Shown here piece after piece: positions 36,866 through 47,874 of a stretch of 64,000 nt of DNA; position 1 is the first letter of the stretch; each line of letters opens with the position of its first letter. The stretch lies in NCBI RefSeq assembly GCF_011386835.1, contig NC_088800.1:20450572-20514571 (forward strand), read 5' to 3'. Source of the stretch: Chrysemys picta bellii. Taxonomy: Eukaryota > Chordata > Testudines > Emydidae. The position numbers and the translations under genes are program-made. A model generated the notes under the pieces. The model was not told the DNA's origin, made no database searches, and saw only the letters and a program-made list of their open reading frames with translations.

Positions 36866-38952
36866 GTAAGATCATTGGTTTATTCCAGGGGTGGGCAAAC
36901 TTTTTGGCCCAAGGGCCACATCTGGGTATAGAAATTGTATGGCGGGCCATGAATGCTCACAAAATTGGGGGTTGGGGTGTGTGGGGGGGTGAGGGCTCTG
37001 GCTGGGGATGAGTGGTTGGGGGTGCAGGAAGGTGCTCTGGGCTGGGACGGAGGGGTTTGGAGGGCGGGAGGGGGATCAGGGCTGGGGCAGGGGATTAGGG
37101 CATGGGAAGGGGTCAGGGGTGCAGGCTCCGGGCGGTGCTTACCTCAAGCAGCTCCCAGAAGCAGTGGCATGTCCCCCCTCCGGCTCCCACATGGAGGCGT
37201 GGCCAGGCAGCTCTGCGTGCTGCCCCGTCTACAGGCGCCGTCCCTGCAGCTCCCATTGGCCACGTTCCCCGAGCTGTGGGGTGGTGCTTGGGTGGGGGCA
37301 GCTGGCTGCCCCTCCCCATAGGAACTGGAGGGGGGACATGCCACTGCTTCCAGGAGCCACGCAGAGCAGGGCAAGCCCCCAGCTGGAGCGCCAGAGCAGG
37401 GCAAGCCCCGGACTCCACTCCCCGGTGGGAGCTCAAGGGCCGCATTAAAACATGTGGAGGGCTGGATGCGGACCCCAGGCTGTAGTTTGCCCACCTCTGG
37501 TTTATTCTAACAGTTCCCCTATTCCTGTTTAACAACTGTGATAAGAGTCATATTAATGGTTCTGCTTCCTCCTCTCCTCTTACATTTTAATGTATAAAGC
37601 TACTGAAATGCATGAATACCCTAGTATTTCAGTCAGATGGGCTTGGTATAACAGGTCTAAGCCTACAAAAAAGACAAGTGATTGAGATTTCCAAAATTAT
37701 TTGGCACCTAATTTACACTTTTAATGACTAAAACAGAGGCCAGTGACCATTTGTGTACCTATGGCACATTAAAAAGGTGTAGTAGACATGGTCTTAATTT
37801 CTAGATACGTAGGGTCAGCTCTGCACAAATGTTACACATTGTGGGTGTGGCCAGTAGGGCAAGGAGGTCAGTTGTCATTGGCTGGGACCTACAAAGCTAC
37901 TTCTGTGCCTTGCCTGCCCTATTAAGAGATGGTATAAAGTTGTAGGTGTACAACGACAGGCACGTATAGCAATTAGGCACACCAATGCTCAGTATTTCTG
38001 AAAATTTCAGCCAGCTCTGTTTAGAGTCAGGCCAACAACACTTCCATAGCAGCCAGGCACAGGTTGGTAAAATTTGCATTACAAAATAATGTTGCTCACC
38101 TTTTTCCCACCCAGCATGGAAAAGAGCCAGTGTAATGCTTGAGGGTCACCAGTTGGTCATACAATGTCCTGAACTTGGAGCTTTACGTTAATATGTTGTG
38201 CAATTAGATTTGAAGGACTGGACCACACCTACATTCTGTGATACTTCATATTCCTGTACTATAGTTTATCCTAATTCGTGATATAGGGACCCTGTCAAGG
38301 CAGCATTAGATGGATGGCTCCAGAGCTCCCACTGAAAGGTTAGCAGACATATGGACCTTAGAGTAGTAATGGAGGTTTTAGCCCCTGTTGTAACAAACCC
38401 TGGTTTACTTAATAACACAGTGAATCCTACATCTGAGGAAAGATGTGTTGAGATCCTTGTCTATTTGCTTGATAATCAGATCTAACTGTTCAGTGGAAAT
38501 ACTCTGATGCAGGGAAAGGTGGATAACCCAGACATTTAAAGAGGATCCTGCTCTCTAAGGCTGAAATGTGCATACTGTTGAAGTCTCTGCATTAAATTCA
38601 TCCATCAAACTTCACTGGAAACTCTTACACCAGTGGTAAATGTGGCCCTAGGAGCTCAATGACTATAATGTATTGTGACTCCTGTTGGGTAACGTTTTAA
38701 TGTATTTAATTGCTGTGAATGAAGCTGGAGTCATTTAACTCCACCTTTAGTTTAGTTTGGTTAGTGAGGAAAGGGTCCATTCCATTGTTAACGTAGCTAT
38801 CCTATTCTGTGACTTTATCATCTCAGAAATTACTTTCCAGACGCCCATATTTTTCATAGGAAGAAATGTTACTGTTTTGGGTCTTCTTTTTTGTTAATAA
38901 AGTAAATCATACGCTGTACGCTGAAAGTTCATGTTTGTTTATTTATTTACAG
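36866..38952 (+). other. FBN1: Intron 21 (2,087 bp)
   Basis: The first 640 bp are essentially one hAT-like insertion (36886-37499) plus its target duplications. The remaining 1.4 kb is AT-rich with nothing recognised. Confidence 0.85.
36886..37499. mobile_element. hAT-like non-autonomous transposon with perfect 8-bp TSD, adjacent to splice donor
   Basis: Begins CAGGGGTGGGCAAAC and ends GTTTGCCCACCTCTG (one mismatch). It is flanked by identical gtttattc copies (36878-36885 and 37500-37507). The interior has a G-rich tandem array (about 36965-37130) and a GC-rich module (about 37130-37370) shared with the element at 52035-53031. The CAGGGGTGGGCAAAC terminus is known to me from amniote hAT families. 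Open frames inside are Gly/Pro-rich artefacts and not genes. Confidence 0.9.
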
Positions 38953-39003
38953 ACCCAATCTGTTCAAAAGGATTTTCAAGAATAAAGGGAACATTATGTG
39001 AAG
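38953..39003 (+). CDS. FBN1: FBN1 exon 22: hybrid domain 2, last part
   Basis: A 51-bp micro-exon encoding DPICSKGFSRIKGTLCE, the two final cysteines of the hybrid domain. Human FBN1 has a very similar short segment (DPICGKGYSRIKGTQCE). The acceptor is ttacag and the donor gtattt. Being only 17 codons long with a weak donor, it is the easiest exon here to overlook. Confidence 0.92.
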
Positions 39004-40715
39004 GTATTTACTGTTACTTTCAAACATAAATCATGTTTTGAATGATGAAATACTGGTGTTTAGGTTTAATGTTTGCTATGGAAGATCAGAGCTAAATTCA
39101 TCCTTGATGTTACTCTATTGGCCTCATTAGATTTACACCTGGGGTTAATATGGTCTCACTGGGTGATATATGACAATGACATAGACTGATGCTACTCACT
39201 CAGAATGCACATCTTTGCAAATATAAGCTAGAGTGGTCTATGGAGATGGGTTCTGTCTTTTCTAATATTGTTTCTGAGTGTGGAGTAAAATACTGGGTCA
39301 AAATAAAATGCATCCTGTGTCGTAATAACAATTAGAGAAGTGGAGCATTATGATATAATAATAGGATTTTATCATTAAAACACTCAATAAGCATATATAA
39401 ATAAAATAGAATTGTAAAAAGGAATTTAAAATCAAATTTAAATAATTTATTTTTCTTTTTTAATAATTTCTAGCTTTAGATTTCAGTCATTCTCTTGTTA
39501 TATAAGAAATCTGTCTCAAGCCACGGTAAAACATTAATTCAAGAAAAGGTTGGTTTTTAAAACTTTTTTTTTTTTGCAGTGTGTGAGATCATCACATATT
39601 GTGCAGTGAAAATGTAAAGCCCCAACGCCCTTTTCCCTCCTTATTATGGATTAATTTGAACCCCAGCCAAAAAACTGTACTGTATATTTCCCTACCATGC
39701 ACAAGCTCAGAGAGTCTCAAATTGTAGCAGGTCATCATGACTGACACAATCTGACATGACACTGCAGTTAAAATATTTTAAAAACAAATTATTCCCATAT
39801 GTGGCTTCTAGAAAGAAGCACTTTTTTGACAAATGAACAAACTAAACACAACCAAAAAATCAAATAAGTAGAACACCCCCACATGTATCTTGCGCTTTCC
39901 AAGTGGTGACTGAATATCTTGGCACTTCTATACCCCAGACCCACTGTATAGAACTTCTCTGACCTCAGCAATACTTTCTGGAGTGTGTAAGTGAAAGAAG
40001 GTGGGGGGGAAGTGGCCCCACCTATCTCTATTCACGAGGAAACACTTAGAACATTTTCAACACTGCTGGGATGGAAATTTATTAATCCAAGATGTGAACA
40101 CCATGCTTTCAGCATTTATTTTACCAGCACTTTAGTTTACAACTGTTACATGCTTTAATCCTTATCATTCCAGTGGGCCAAAATAGCCCAAACTTTCTCA
40201 CACTAGTTATCCTGGTTCCTAACGTATTAAAGTAGCATTTGGCTTCCACCAACATAAGGACTGTTCAAATCAGAGGATGCAGGGAAAATATTTGCCGAGG
40301 AAATGTATTGGGGGGGAGGGGCCAAATGGTAATAGTGGCTTCCCAAGGTGATATTCGCTCCTCCCCACACACGGTTTGTGTAAAATGGGTTTTGTGCAGG
40401 GAAATAAGTTGAGGCGAGTGGGATGGAATTAACAACATGCCTCCAACCCACAGACAAACCCTGAAGCTGAAAGTGTCCACAGGTCATCTGCCACTTTGGA
40501 CAATGAAGTCTGTTCCATTTGTTTCACATAATCATGAATCCAATGATCTTACTTCCCAGCCATCATGGAGCTGTCACATACCCCTCTGGAGTGCGCAAGA
40601 AATGCAAAGGTCCCCTAGTGGCAGCTCTGGCCACACTGCCCTCCCCCACCAGCTCAAGAGTCTTGCGTAGGCTGTTTCCCTACTATGAATTTCACCCTAT
40701 AAGCCTAATAAATCC

Positions 40716-41233
40716 AGTATTGCCAACCCCAAAAATTAACACCCCAAAAATCAGGAGATTTTTTTAAAAAGATGATGTATTATGGGTCTGTCTGTCTTTT
40801 GATTGTTAAATTCACTCTGCCCTCCCCCAACATGTGTGACAGGTTAGTGTTGCCACTGTTCCCAAACGTATTAAGGTGATTTTGGCCCCTGGTGCACGAG
40901 CTCTCACCTCCATGTCTGCCTGACCCCTGGCTCACAGGAGGGGAAGAGATAATAGAACCCCCTGCGCTGCTGGACTCTTTCGGCTTCCTCCTTCCCTCCC
41001 TCCAGTGAGAATGCTGTTGGCTGCCTGAGGGGATGGGTGGAAAGCTCTGCCCGAAGCAGCTCCATGAGGGGTTCTTTCCCAGGAGGAGGTAATGGAGAAG
41101 GCAGCCAGTCAGTGGAGTTTTACCTCAGAAATTGATATTCATAAGTGTTCTGGAGCCCTGTCAAAGCCAGCCTGGCTCCAGCATAGGCCAGACTCACCTC
41201 ACTCATGAAGATATTGCGAGAGTCGGCAACGCT
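40716..41233. mobile_element. Non-autonomous DNA element, TTGCCAAC-type termini (518 bp)
   Basis: Left end agtattgccaacc; reverse complement of the right end agcgttgccgact. Flanks ataaatcc (40708-40715) and acaaatct (41234-41241) agree at 6 of 8 positions, consistent with an aged 8-bp target duplication. Another 'agtgttgccac' lies inside at about 40847. Coding capacity is absent. Confidence 0.55.
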
Positions 41234-41684
41234 ACAAATCTGAGCGACCAATTTCCTGGCTTCGCTCTCTGACTGCACAATGCAACTACAGGTTGTAAGA
41301 GCCTTTCCAGTCTAACCTCCTGTGTTTGCTCCCTCCTTACTTGCTTACATTTCTGATGCTTCATCTTGGCCTCTAATTTAATTTCCAAGACAATTTTCAA
41401 CAAAAACGGTCAAGCTATTTTTGTGCGAAATATGGTATGTTCCACAGAAGGAGGAGGTGGAAGGACATTACACGCCATTTATTTATATTCAGGCTCAGGC
41501 CATCCTAGTTCAGCAGGCTGAATTATGCTTTACACCTCATCATACAAAATAGTACAGCGTTTACCTCTTAAAAAATACAATTCAGATGCTTATACACAAT
41601 CAAGTTAAATTCCATGCTCACCAGGCATAGGTTCAGGAACTTAAATTAATCAGTAATGTTACAAGTGGTTGAAAAAGCTATCGT

Positions 41685-41866
41685 GCCAGATTTTTAAAAG
41701 TATGTAGGTGCCTAAAGATGTCGATAGGTGTCTAGTGGGATTTCCAAAAGTTCCTAAACATTTGCATAATTTTGTTTTGATGGAGTTAGACACCTAGATA
41801 CTTCTGAAAATTCCACTAGATGACTGACTGCATCTTTAGGCACCTGAATACTTTTAAAAATCTGTC
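41685..41866. mobile_element. Palindromic MITE, copy 1
   Basis: The left arm, beginning gccagatttttaaaag and including aggtgcctaaagatg, is mirrored by the right arm (catctttaggcacct ... cttttaaaaatctg). A second copy of the same family is at 43661-43856, on the far side of exons 23 and 24. Confidence 0.85.
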
Positions 41867-42178
41867 TCATAATGAACATGCAGTAGGACAGCTTTTTTCA
41901 GTGACCTAATTTTGTTTTATTTATGAACCTGATTTCAATAGACATATCAAAGGTGCAATTGACAACACTTTTTTAATATGTTTTAATCAGTGGCAGGGGG
42001 CTGTAATTAATTAGTTTGGTCTGATTTGCATAGGAAATCCCAAGAGTTTGGAATTTTGCCAGACTTTGCAGATTGATACATAGTCATTCTTAAAATGGAA
42101 GTGTTAAAATGTTATATTTTTCTAATTGGGTATGTTTGTTGCATTGATTTTCATTTTTATAATTTTGTCTGGAAATAG

Positions 42179-42304
42179 ATGTAAATGAATGCGAAGTGTT
42201 TCCTGGGGTTTGTCCGAATGGTCAGTGCGTCAATACCTTGGGTTCCTTTTTTTGCCAGTGTTCCAGTGGAATGGTTTTAGATGCCTCTGGACGGACATGT
42301 CTTG
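42179..42304 (+). CDS. FBN1: FBN1 exon 23: cbEGF10
   Basis: Encodes 42 residues starting [17 protein letters not shown] and ending GRTCL, a full cbEGF domain (D-V-N-E, Asn in CVNTLG, Phe). Human FBN1 starts [15 protein letters not shown]. The DVNEC...PNG version resembles human FBN2 at these sites, but the neighbouring exons are clearly FBN1, so this is probably an ancestral residue state. The acceptor is aaatag and the donor gtaggt. Confidence 0.94.
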
Positions 42305-43266
42305 GTAGGTATTAAGCTATTTTACAGGGTTTTTTTCATGTTTGGGGAGGAGGAAACCCAAATCTCAGTATGTCAAACAAAGATTTGCATTCCATACTTT
42401 CTTGTAAATAGGGGAATAGATTTTATTCATAATCATTTTAAAATGGGATCAGTAATGGTGTACAGAGCCATTCAACTCCAGGTTGCCAGTTGGAACTTGG
42501 ACTAGGTAGCATAGTTAGTGACCAAAACTCATCTGATGGGGGGTCAGAAACTTATGTGGTCCATTTCCCACAGGGCAGGTGTCAATGTTATAACACCCCC
42601 AGCAAATTTGGCCATGTTTGGCAACCTTTATTGGTTGGCCTCAGCAAGAAGTCAAGGTTAGAATGGATGTGGAGACTAGTCCCACTCATCCCCAGAGGCG
42701 GTCCCTCCAAGCCAGGGCTGAGGTACACATGAGTTTGAGAGAGCCTGTACTGCTTCTCCCCATTCTACATCTCTTTGTGGGGAAAGTCCAGAAAAAGACT
42801 TCCGTTTCAGGTGCTAACTATAGACTTCATCCGCAGTGTATTCACCTTGTTTTAACAGCAAATCTTCAAGTTTTGTTGGACAAAGACAGGTTATGGCGGA
42901 ACTGGAATGCTTGATGCCCTCTCTTCCCTGATCCAAAACTGACCTCAAATGCTGAGGCCCATTTCCTGGAAAGTTTTAGGCCTATTAAATCTGGAAATGT
43001 TAATTCCAGAGCTTAGTGCCAGTAATTCCAGTGAGAAGAGCTGTGCGGTATTTCTGGCATCCTCCTGATCTGAGGAAATGGAGCAAGCCCTACTGAGAAG
43101 GGATTCTGGGAGAAGATTCTTGTGTTTATGTTGTCCCTCCAGCCCCCCAGTGAGGCAGATTTTTTTGTCAAATACACATAAATTCAAACACTTGTGCTCA
43201 TTAAACACACACATGTGGATGTGCACACATAATTTTTCATCATCTCACTATTTAATTACCCAACAG
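42305..43266 (+). other. FBN1: Intron 23 (962 bp)
   Basis: No repeat family or conserved feature recognised. Confidence 0.85.
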
Positions 43267-43494
43267 ACATTCGCTTGGAGACTTGCTACTTGAAGCATGA
43301 AGATGAAGAATGTACATTACCGATAGCAGGCCGGCACCGAATGGATAGTTGCTGCTGTTCTGTTGGTGCAGCATGGGGCCTTGAATGTGAGGAATGTCCT
43401 GTGAAGACAACTCCTGAATTTGAAATTCTTTGTCCAAGAGGACCTGGATTTGCTAGTAGGGGAGAGATTATAAATGGAAAGCCATTCTTTAAAG
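43267..43494 (+). CDS. FBN1: FBN1 exon 24: TB3 domain
   Basis: The largest exon here (228 bp, 76 residues), starting [16 protein letters not shown] and ending NGKPFFK. All eight TB cysteines are in one exon, including the triple cysteine in [19 protein letters not shown] and CPRGPGFA are shared with human FBN1. In human this is the first exon of the segment (exons 24-32) where many severe early-onset Marfan variants fall. The acceptor is caacag and the donor gtatgt. Confidence 0.96.
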
Positions 43495-43660
43495 GTATGT
43501 AAGGGGGTTTCAGTTAATTTGTAAAGCCATTGAGGGATACATCTTGATGGCATTCCTTAGTTTTTACTCTTTTCTTACTCAGGTTAAATTCCTATGGACT
43601 TGAAGTCTGCAGGAGTTAGGGCTTGGTTAAAGATGGAATGATTACTGAATAAGGACATTC

Positions 43661-43856
43661 GGCCAGATTTTCAAAGGTATTTAGGCACCCTAAGATGCAG
43701 ATAGGAGCCTAGTGGGATTTTTAAAAGTGCCTAAGCAGCTAACTCCCATAGATTTCACTGGGAGCTGGGCCCTTAACCTACTGTAGGCACATTTGAAAGT
43801 TCCACCAAGTGCCTGTCTGCATCTTTAGGCACCTAAATTCCTTTGAAAATCTGGCC
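43661..43856. mobile_element. Palindromic MITE, copy 2
   Basis: Begins ggccagattttcaaagg and ends with the inverted cctttgaaaatctggcc. Internal motifs aggcaccctaagatgcag and ctgcatctttaggcacc are mutually inverted. It belongs to the same family as 41685-41866. Confidence 0.88.
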
Positions 43857-44570
43857 CCGGCCCCTTATAAATTGAAACAAAATGAGTAGCCAACTTTGGA
43901 AATGTTATAGAACCACTGCTTACTGCGCCTGATACATATGCTTAAATTGCCTTGGAAATCAAGGGAGAAAGAGACTCTCAATACTTTGAAAATCCTTGCA
44001 CAGCTGTTGAAGGAGGGGGGAGAAACATACCATGTTCTGTAAAGATAGCTTCAGCCATGCAAAAGTGAACCTACACTAGAGTCTGAGTCATGGAGTTTGT
44101 TGGCCAAATTGTTATATTCTAAAGGTAGAAACAGCAAATGAAGACTTCATTCATTTAGATCATGTTGTGTCTCTATGGGGTAAATTTCCAGCATTAATGG
44201 GAGTGGGGTAGTGCCACCTTGGCACCTCATTCTGAAAGCTTCTTCCCTTGGTTACCAGTTAGATTAAGCGACATGGTATCAAAAGTGAAAGTGGATGTGG
44301 ATGTGTTTGGGAAAAGGCATTTAAAGAAACTAGTTAACCGAAAACCCAAATGCTTTAGTATTTGAAAGGAAGGGAAAACACAAATGAGAATGACAATTGG
44401 TGGTGGTTGTTTCGGGATCAGTTTTATAAACAGTTACCAGGCTATTAATTATCCATAAAGAAGTGTAACATATGCTTTTGTTTAGGGTAATTATATTTTC
44501 TCTGACTCATGGAAGTCTTATTTTTTTCAGAAATCAGGGGATGGAGTGGTTCTTTTGGCCACTATGGGCA

Positions 44571-44639
44571 TGACCCAGTGCCCTCTGAAGCTAATAAAAG
44601 TCTTTCTGTTGACTTCAGTGAGCCCTGGATCAGACTCTG
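44571..44639. repeat. Short palindromic MITE relic
   Basis: Reads 'gacccagtgccctctgaag' then 'cttcagtgagccctggatc'. A related copy is at 50386-50455 (gatccaaagccc ... cttgggatc). Confidence 0.5.
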
Positions 44640-45408
44640 TTAGATAAAGGAGGAAAATTAGCCTTTAGTGACAAAAGAAACTGGGGGTCAGCTTCATGTG
44701 TGTTAGTGCTTTGCATTACTATGTAGGTAAATCTCAGTATGAATTCTTGTTGCGGTCTCCAGGCTGTGAAAGAGGTGGGAGTATGATAGATGTGATACAC
44801 TGAACTCTGAAGGTAGTGAGTCCTTTGTACTGCTCACATGATGGCCCCTTATTGCAAGTTTTAGGGGGTATGCAGGCCTAGTTCTTGCTGTCATATGCAT
44901 GGAAAGTGGTTTATAGGAACTTAGTAATGTGGTCTGTTAAGATGATGTGAAGTCAAGACTTTAGATCACCGGTTGTCTTAGTGCCAAATCCTGCCTCCCA
45001 GCAGCCCTGTATTTTATGGTGCAGGATCATAGAAGGTAAGGAGCTGAGAGGTTTTTGGAGCTTGAATAGCTTTGCATTGAATGAAGGCCTCTATTAGAAC
45101 CTAGTTACATAGCAAATGCTGCTAAACTTACTGTTACTTCAGTATTGGTTTACAGAGTTCCACTCTCCCTAGTAACTAAATGTGTGAAGTCACTTCACTC
45201 CACCTCCTACTGACAGCATCATCTGTGAAGGTCTTTGTGTTCATCTGTAAAATCATAAAAAGGGAATGAACTACTTTAAATAAATACACAGGATCAAATT
45301 TTCAAAAGATCCTCACTCAAATCATTCTCTACATTTGTTACTGTGTGTTGCAAATACATTCTTTTTCACATCAATTCTTTTTGTTCCCATATGTCCAAAT
45401 GAAATTTG

Positions 45409-45530
45409 AACAGGCTGTACCTCATTTCCCCCGTCTGTGAAATAGGAATAATAATACATTCCTAGTTTTGTAAAGCACTTTTGAGATCTGTGGATGAAAA
45501 GGGCTATATAATTGCTTACATGTTGTCATT
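45409..45530 (+). repeat. MIR/L3-like repeat tail
   Basis: 'cctcatttcccccgtctgtg' followed by 'aataggaataataatac' and 'gtaaagcacttttgagatc' with 'gggctatataattgc' matches a MIR-core-type 3' end as I recall it. Which of the MIR or L3-type families it belongs to is uncertain. Confidence 0.6.
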
Positions 45531-45686
45531 CTTATTTGAATGTAGTGCTTTGCATGCACAAAATTGTAGTTGCAGCTTTTGAGAAGCTGGATTTAGAATT
45601 TTACTAACCTGAATCTCTTTTAGTGAAGTTTTACTAAATTGGATAGTTACTAAAAATAACCAAACCTTTCTTTGTCTCATTTTTAG

Positions 45687-45812
45687 ATATCAATGAATGC
45701 AAAATGATCCCAAGTCTTTGTACCCATGGAAAATGCAGAAACACCATTGGCAGTTTTAAGTGTAAATGTGACAGCGGATTTGCACTTGATTCTGAAGAAA
45801 GAAATTGTACAG
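45687..45812 (+). CDS. FBN1: FBN1 exon 25: cbEGF11
   Basis: Encodes 42 residues starting [17 protein letters not shown] and ending ERNCT. Calcium ligands D-I-N-E, Asn (CRNTIG) and Phe. Nearly identical to human FBN1 and distinct from FBN2 (which has KAFPGMCTYGK). The acceptor is ttttag and the donor gtaaaa. The following intron is only 95 bp. Confidence 0.96.
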
Positions 45813-45907
45813 GTAAAAGTCTTACCTGGTAGCTTTCAGAACATTGTCTTGAAAACACAGATGTTGAATTATATTTTAACATGCATTTAAAATTATTTGT
45901 ATTTCAG
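45813..45907 (+). other. FBN1: Intron 25 (95 bp, minimal)
   Basis: The shortest intron in the window, between gtaaaa and atttcag. If retained, translation reaches an in-frame TAG at 45830-45832. It contains no repeats. Confidence 0.93.
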
Positions 45908-46036
45908 ATATTGATGAATGCCGCATATCTCCTGATCTCTGTGGCCAAGGCATCTGTATCAATACCCCAGGGGACTTCGAATGTCAATGTTTTGAAGGCT
46001 ATGAAAGTGGATTTATGATGATGAAAAACTGCATGG
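45908..46036 (+). CDS. FBN1: FBN1 exon 26: cbEGF12
   Basis: Encodes 43 residues starting [17 protein letters not shown] and ending MMMKNCM, with six cysteines and the fibrillin-specific [11 protein letters not shown] last loop. Asn in CINTPG and Phe in DFEC complete the calcium site. The acceptor is atttcag and the donor gtatgt. Confidence 0.96.
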
Positions 46037-47598
46037 GTATGTTTTAAATCATATACCAAAGATGGGGCACAGAGTCTATATATTGGGATTGGTTTTGCAA
46101 AGCCTTGTTAGTCAGGTTTTGTTTTGGAAACTGAAACAGGACTGGTTTCCTGATCTGGTTTCCAGATCTAGCTTCCAAATTACTGGGAAGGCAAATAGAA
46201 GGTTCTGTTTGTGTTCCATTTGCACAGTGGGTAAATCAGGCTGGTTTTGGATTTGCAGAATCTTATTAGTCAAATCCATCAGTTGGGTCTTGGTTCATTT
46301 TATCGGAACCACTAACATTCAGGGGCTGGGTTTGGGAAAGGGTTAGGATAGAAGATCCTGGGCTTGGCCTGTCTCCACTCAAAGGATTGTTATTCCAACA
46401 TACTCTATGCTCATTGAGTTTTGTGCTTGAAATTTTCAGTTAAAAATAATGAAAAGTAAATATTGGTACTTAACTCATTTCAGGGTTGATCCTAAAGTGG
46501 GTGCTTAGGATTCACCTCAAGAATGAATTTGCTCTCTGTAGGCCTCTTTAGGGGGCCAAAGCACAAATGCACAAAGGGCAGAGATTCTCAGTTCATCCCC
46601 AAGATCCCCATCTCCCAGTTGGCAGCACAGCACTGCATAGCATGATTAGTAGCAGCTTTTGTTGTTGTTTTTTTTACTATGTATCATCACTGTTAGTCAG
46701 ACTGCCCTGAGTTACCCTGGTGTAAATCAAGAATAACTTTATGTAAAATGAGAGCAGAATGTGACTCTTTGGGGGTGGGTGAGATGCGAGGGACGGGTGG
46801 CCGGGGGCAAGGAGGGGCTCAATTCAAGCACTGAAAAGCTCCAATATACATTTTAAATGATGACTGATGCAGGGCCTCAAAACATGTAGTGACAGTACAC
46901 AGTGATGTGAAGTGACATTTTTGAAAGTACGTTTCTTTTTTAGGAATGTGCACACTAGTATAACCTGGCCCCCCCCCCCCCCCCCCCCCCCCCGCTCCTA
47001 GGAGACAGGTCATTTTCTGATCAATAATTGTAGTAAATGGGGTTCCAGCAGGAATTAATGGGTTGGCAGCCTGGGGCTCTTACCCAGAATGAATCTTGCC
47101 TTGCCCTGCTTCCTCACTGGTTGAAACCCTTCCAGCTCTGCAGCAGGAACTCCTTCTGAAGCCCCTTCCTGCTGTCTCAGTCTGAAGCTGACTACTGGGT
47201 TCTCAGCCAGCAAAAGGAAGCTGGTGGACCTGGAGCACATGTCTGGGTGGGGAGGGAGCTCAGAGCAGAGAGGCAAACAGAGAAGAGAGGAAATTGCCCA
47301 CAGGGCAGGGAGGAACTGTTTTATTGATTCTCTGAGGGTGTGGGGAGTAAGTACCAGGGCAGAGGGTGTGTGTCTGGATGTGTGAAGGAGAAGGATCAGC
47401 TGCTGGAAGGGGTCAGAATACTATTTCCAGGAGAGGGAGCGATACATAGGCAGGAGCTGCATATATGCACTCTCAAAATTCCAAGGATCAAACAAACACT
47501 TGTTTCCAGATGTTGCTGTTTAGCACCAGCACTTTATTCTCTGTTGCATGCAGGGCCTTTTAGCTCCAGCAGTGATGTGTGTTCCTTTCTTTTTACAG
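46037..47598 (+). other. FBN1: Intron 26 (1,562 bp)
   Basis: Contains a 25-base C homopolymer (46969-46993), with G-rich sequence upstream near 46770-46820. No transposon was recognised. Confidence 0.85.
46969..46993. repeat. (C)25 homopolymer
   Basis: Twenty-five consecutive cytosines. The opposite strand is a G-run able to form a quadruplex. The exact length in the assembly should be regarded as uncertain. Confidence 0.9.
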
Positions 47599-47724
47599 AC
47601 ATTGATGAGTGCCAGCGAAATCCTCTCTTGTGCCGAGGTGGTGTTTGCATAAACACAGAAGGAAGCTTTCAGTGTGACTGTCCTCCAGGTCATCAACTGG
47701 CTCCAAATATCTCCGCGTGTATAG
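47599..47724 (+). CDS. FBN1: FBN1 exon 27: cbEGF13
   Basis: Encodes 42 residues starting [17 protein letters not shown] and ending NISACI. All six cysteines and the calcium ligands (D-I-D-E, Asn in CINTEG, Phe) are present. The final loop PPGHQL...NISAC keeps the sequence seen in human FBN1, including an N-I-S sequon; the human protein carries the same one. The acceptor is ttttacag and the donor gtatga. Confidence 0.96.
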
Positions 47725-47874
47725 GTATGATGGTGCGGGCAAAATGTGCACCGTATATAGGTCATTTCTATATTTGCATTTCATGGCTCTAACTATGCAT
47801 GCATTTATGGCATGTACTCAAACATTGCTGCAGTGCAGAGACTTAAAATGTGTTCCCTTTTTCTTTTGAAATAG
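47725..47874 (+). other. FBN1: Intron 27 (150 bp)
   Basis: Short intron without repeats. Its reading frame from exon 27 stays open until an in-frame TAA at 47791-47793. Confidence 0.92.

Larger units (their letters stand above)
39004..42178 (+). other. FBN1: Intron 22 (3,175 bp)
   Basis: Holds a TTGCCAAC-ended element (40716-41233) and a palindromic MITE (41685-41866). 39004-40710 shows a T-run near 39565 and otherwise nothing recognisable. Confidence 0.8.
43495..45686 (+). other. FBN1: Intron 24 (2,192 bp)
   Basis: Contains palindromic MITE copy 2 (43661-43856), a small palindrome (44571-44639) and a MIR/L3-like tail (45409-45530). Nothing was recognised between 44640 and 45400. Confidence 0.8.

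Noticed and set aside
36953..37535. Open frames of 110-146 codons around intron 21
   Set aside because: They fall inside the hAT-like insertion and translate to Gly/Trp- or Pro-rich repetitive peptides without a known fold.
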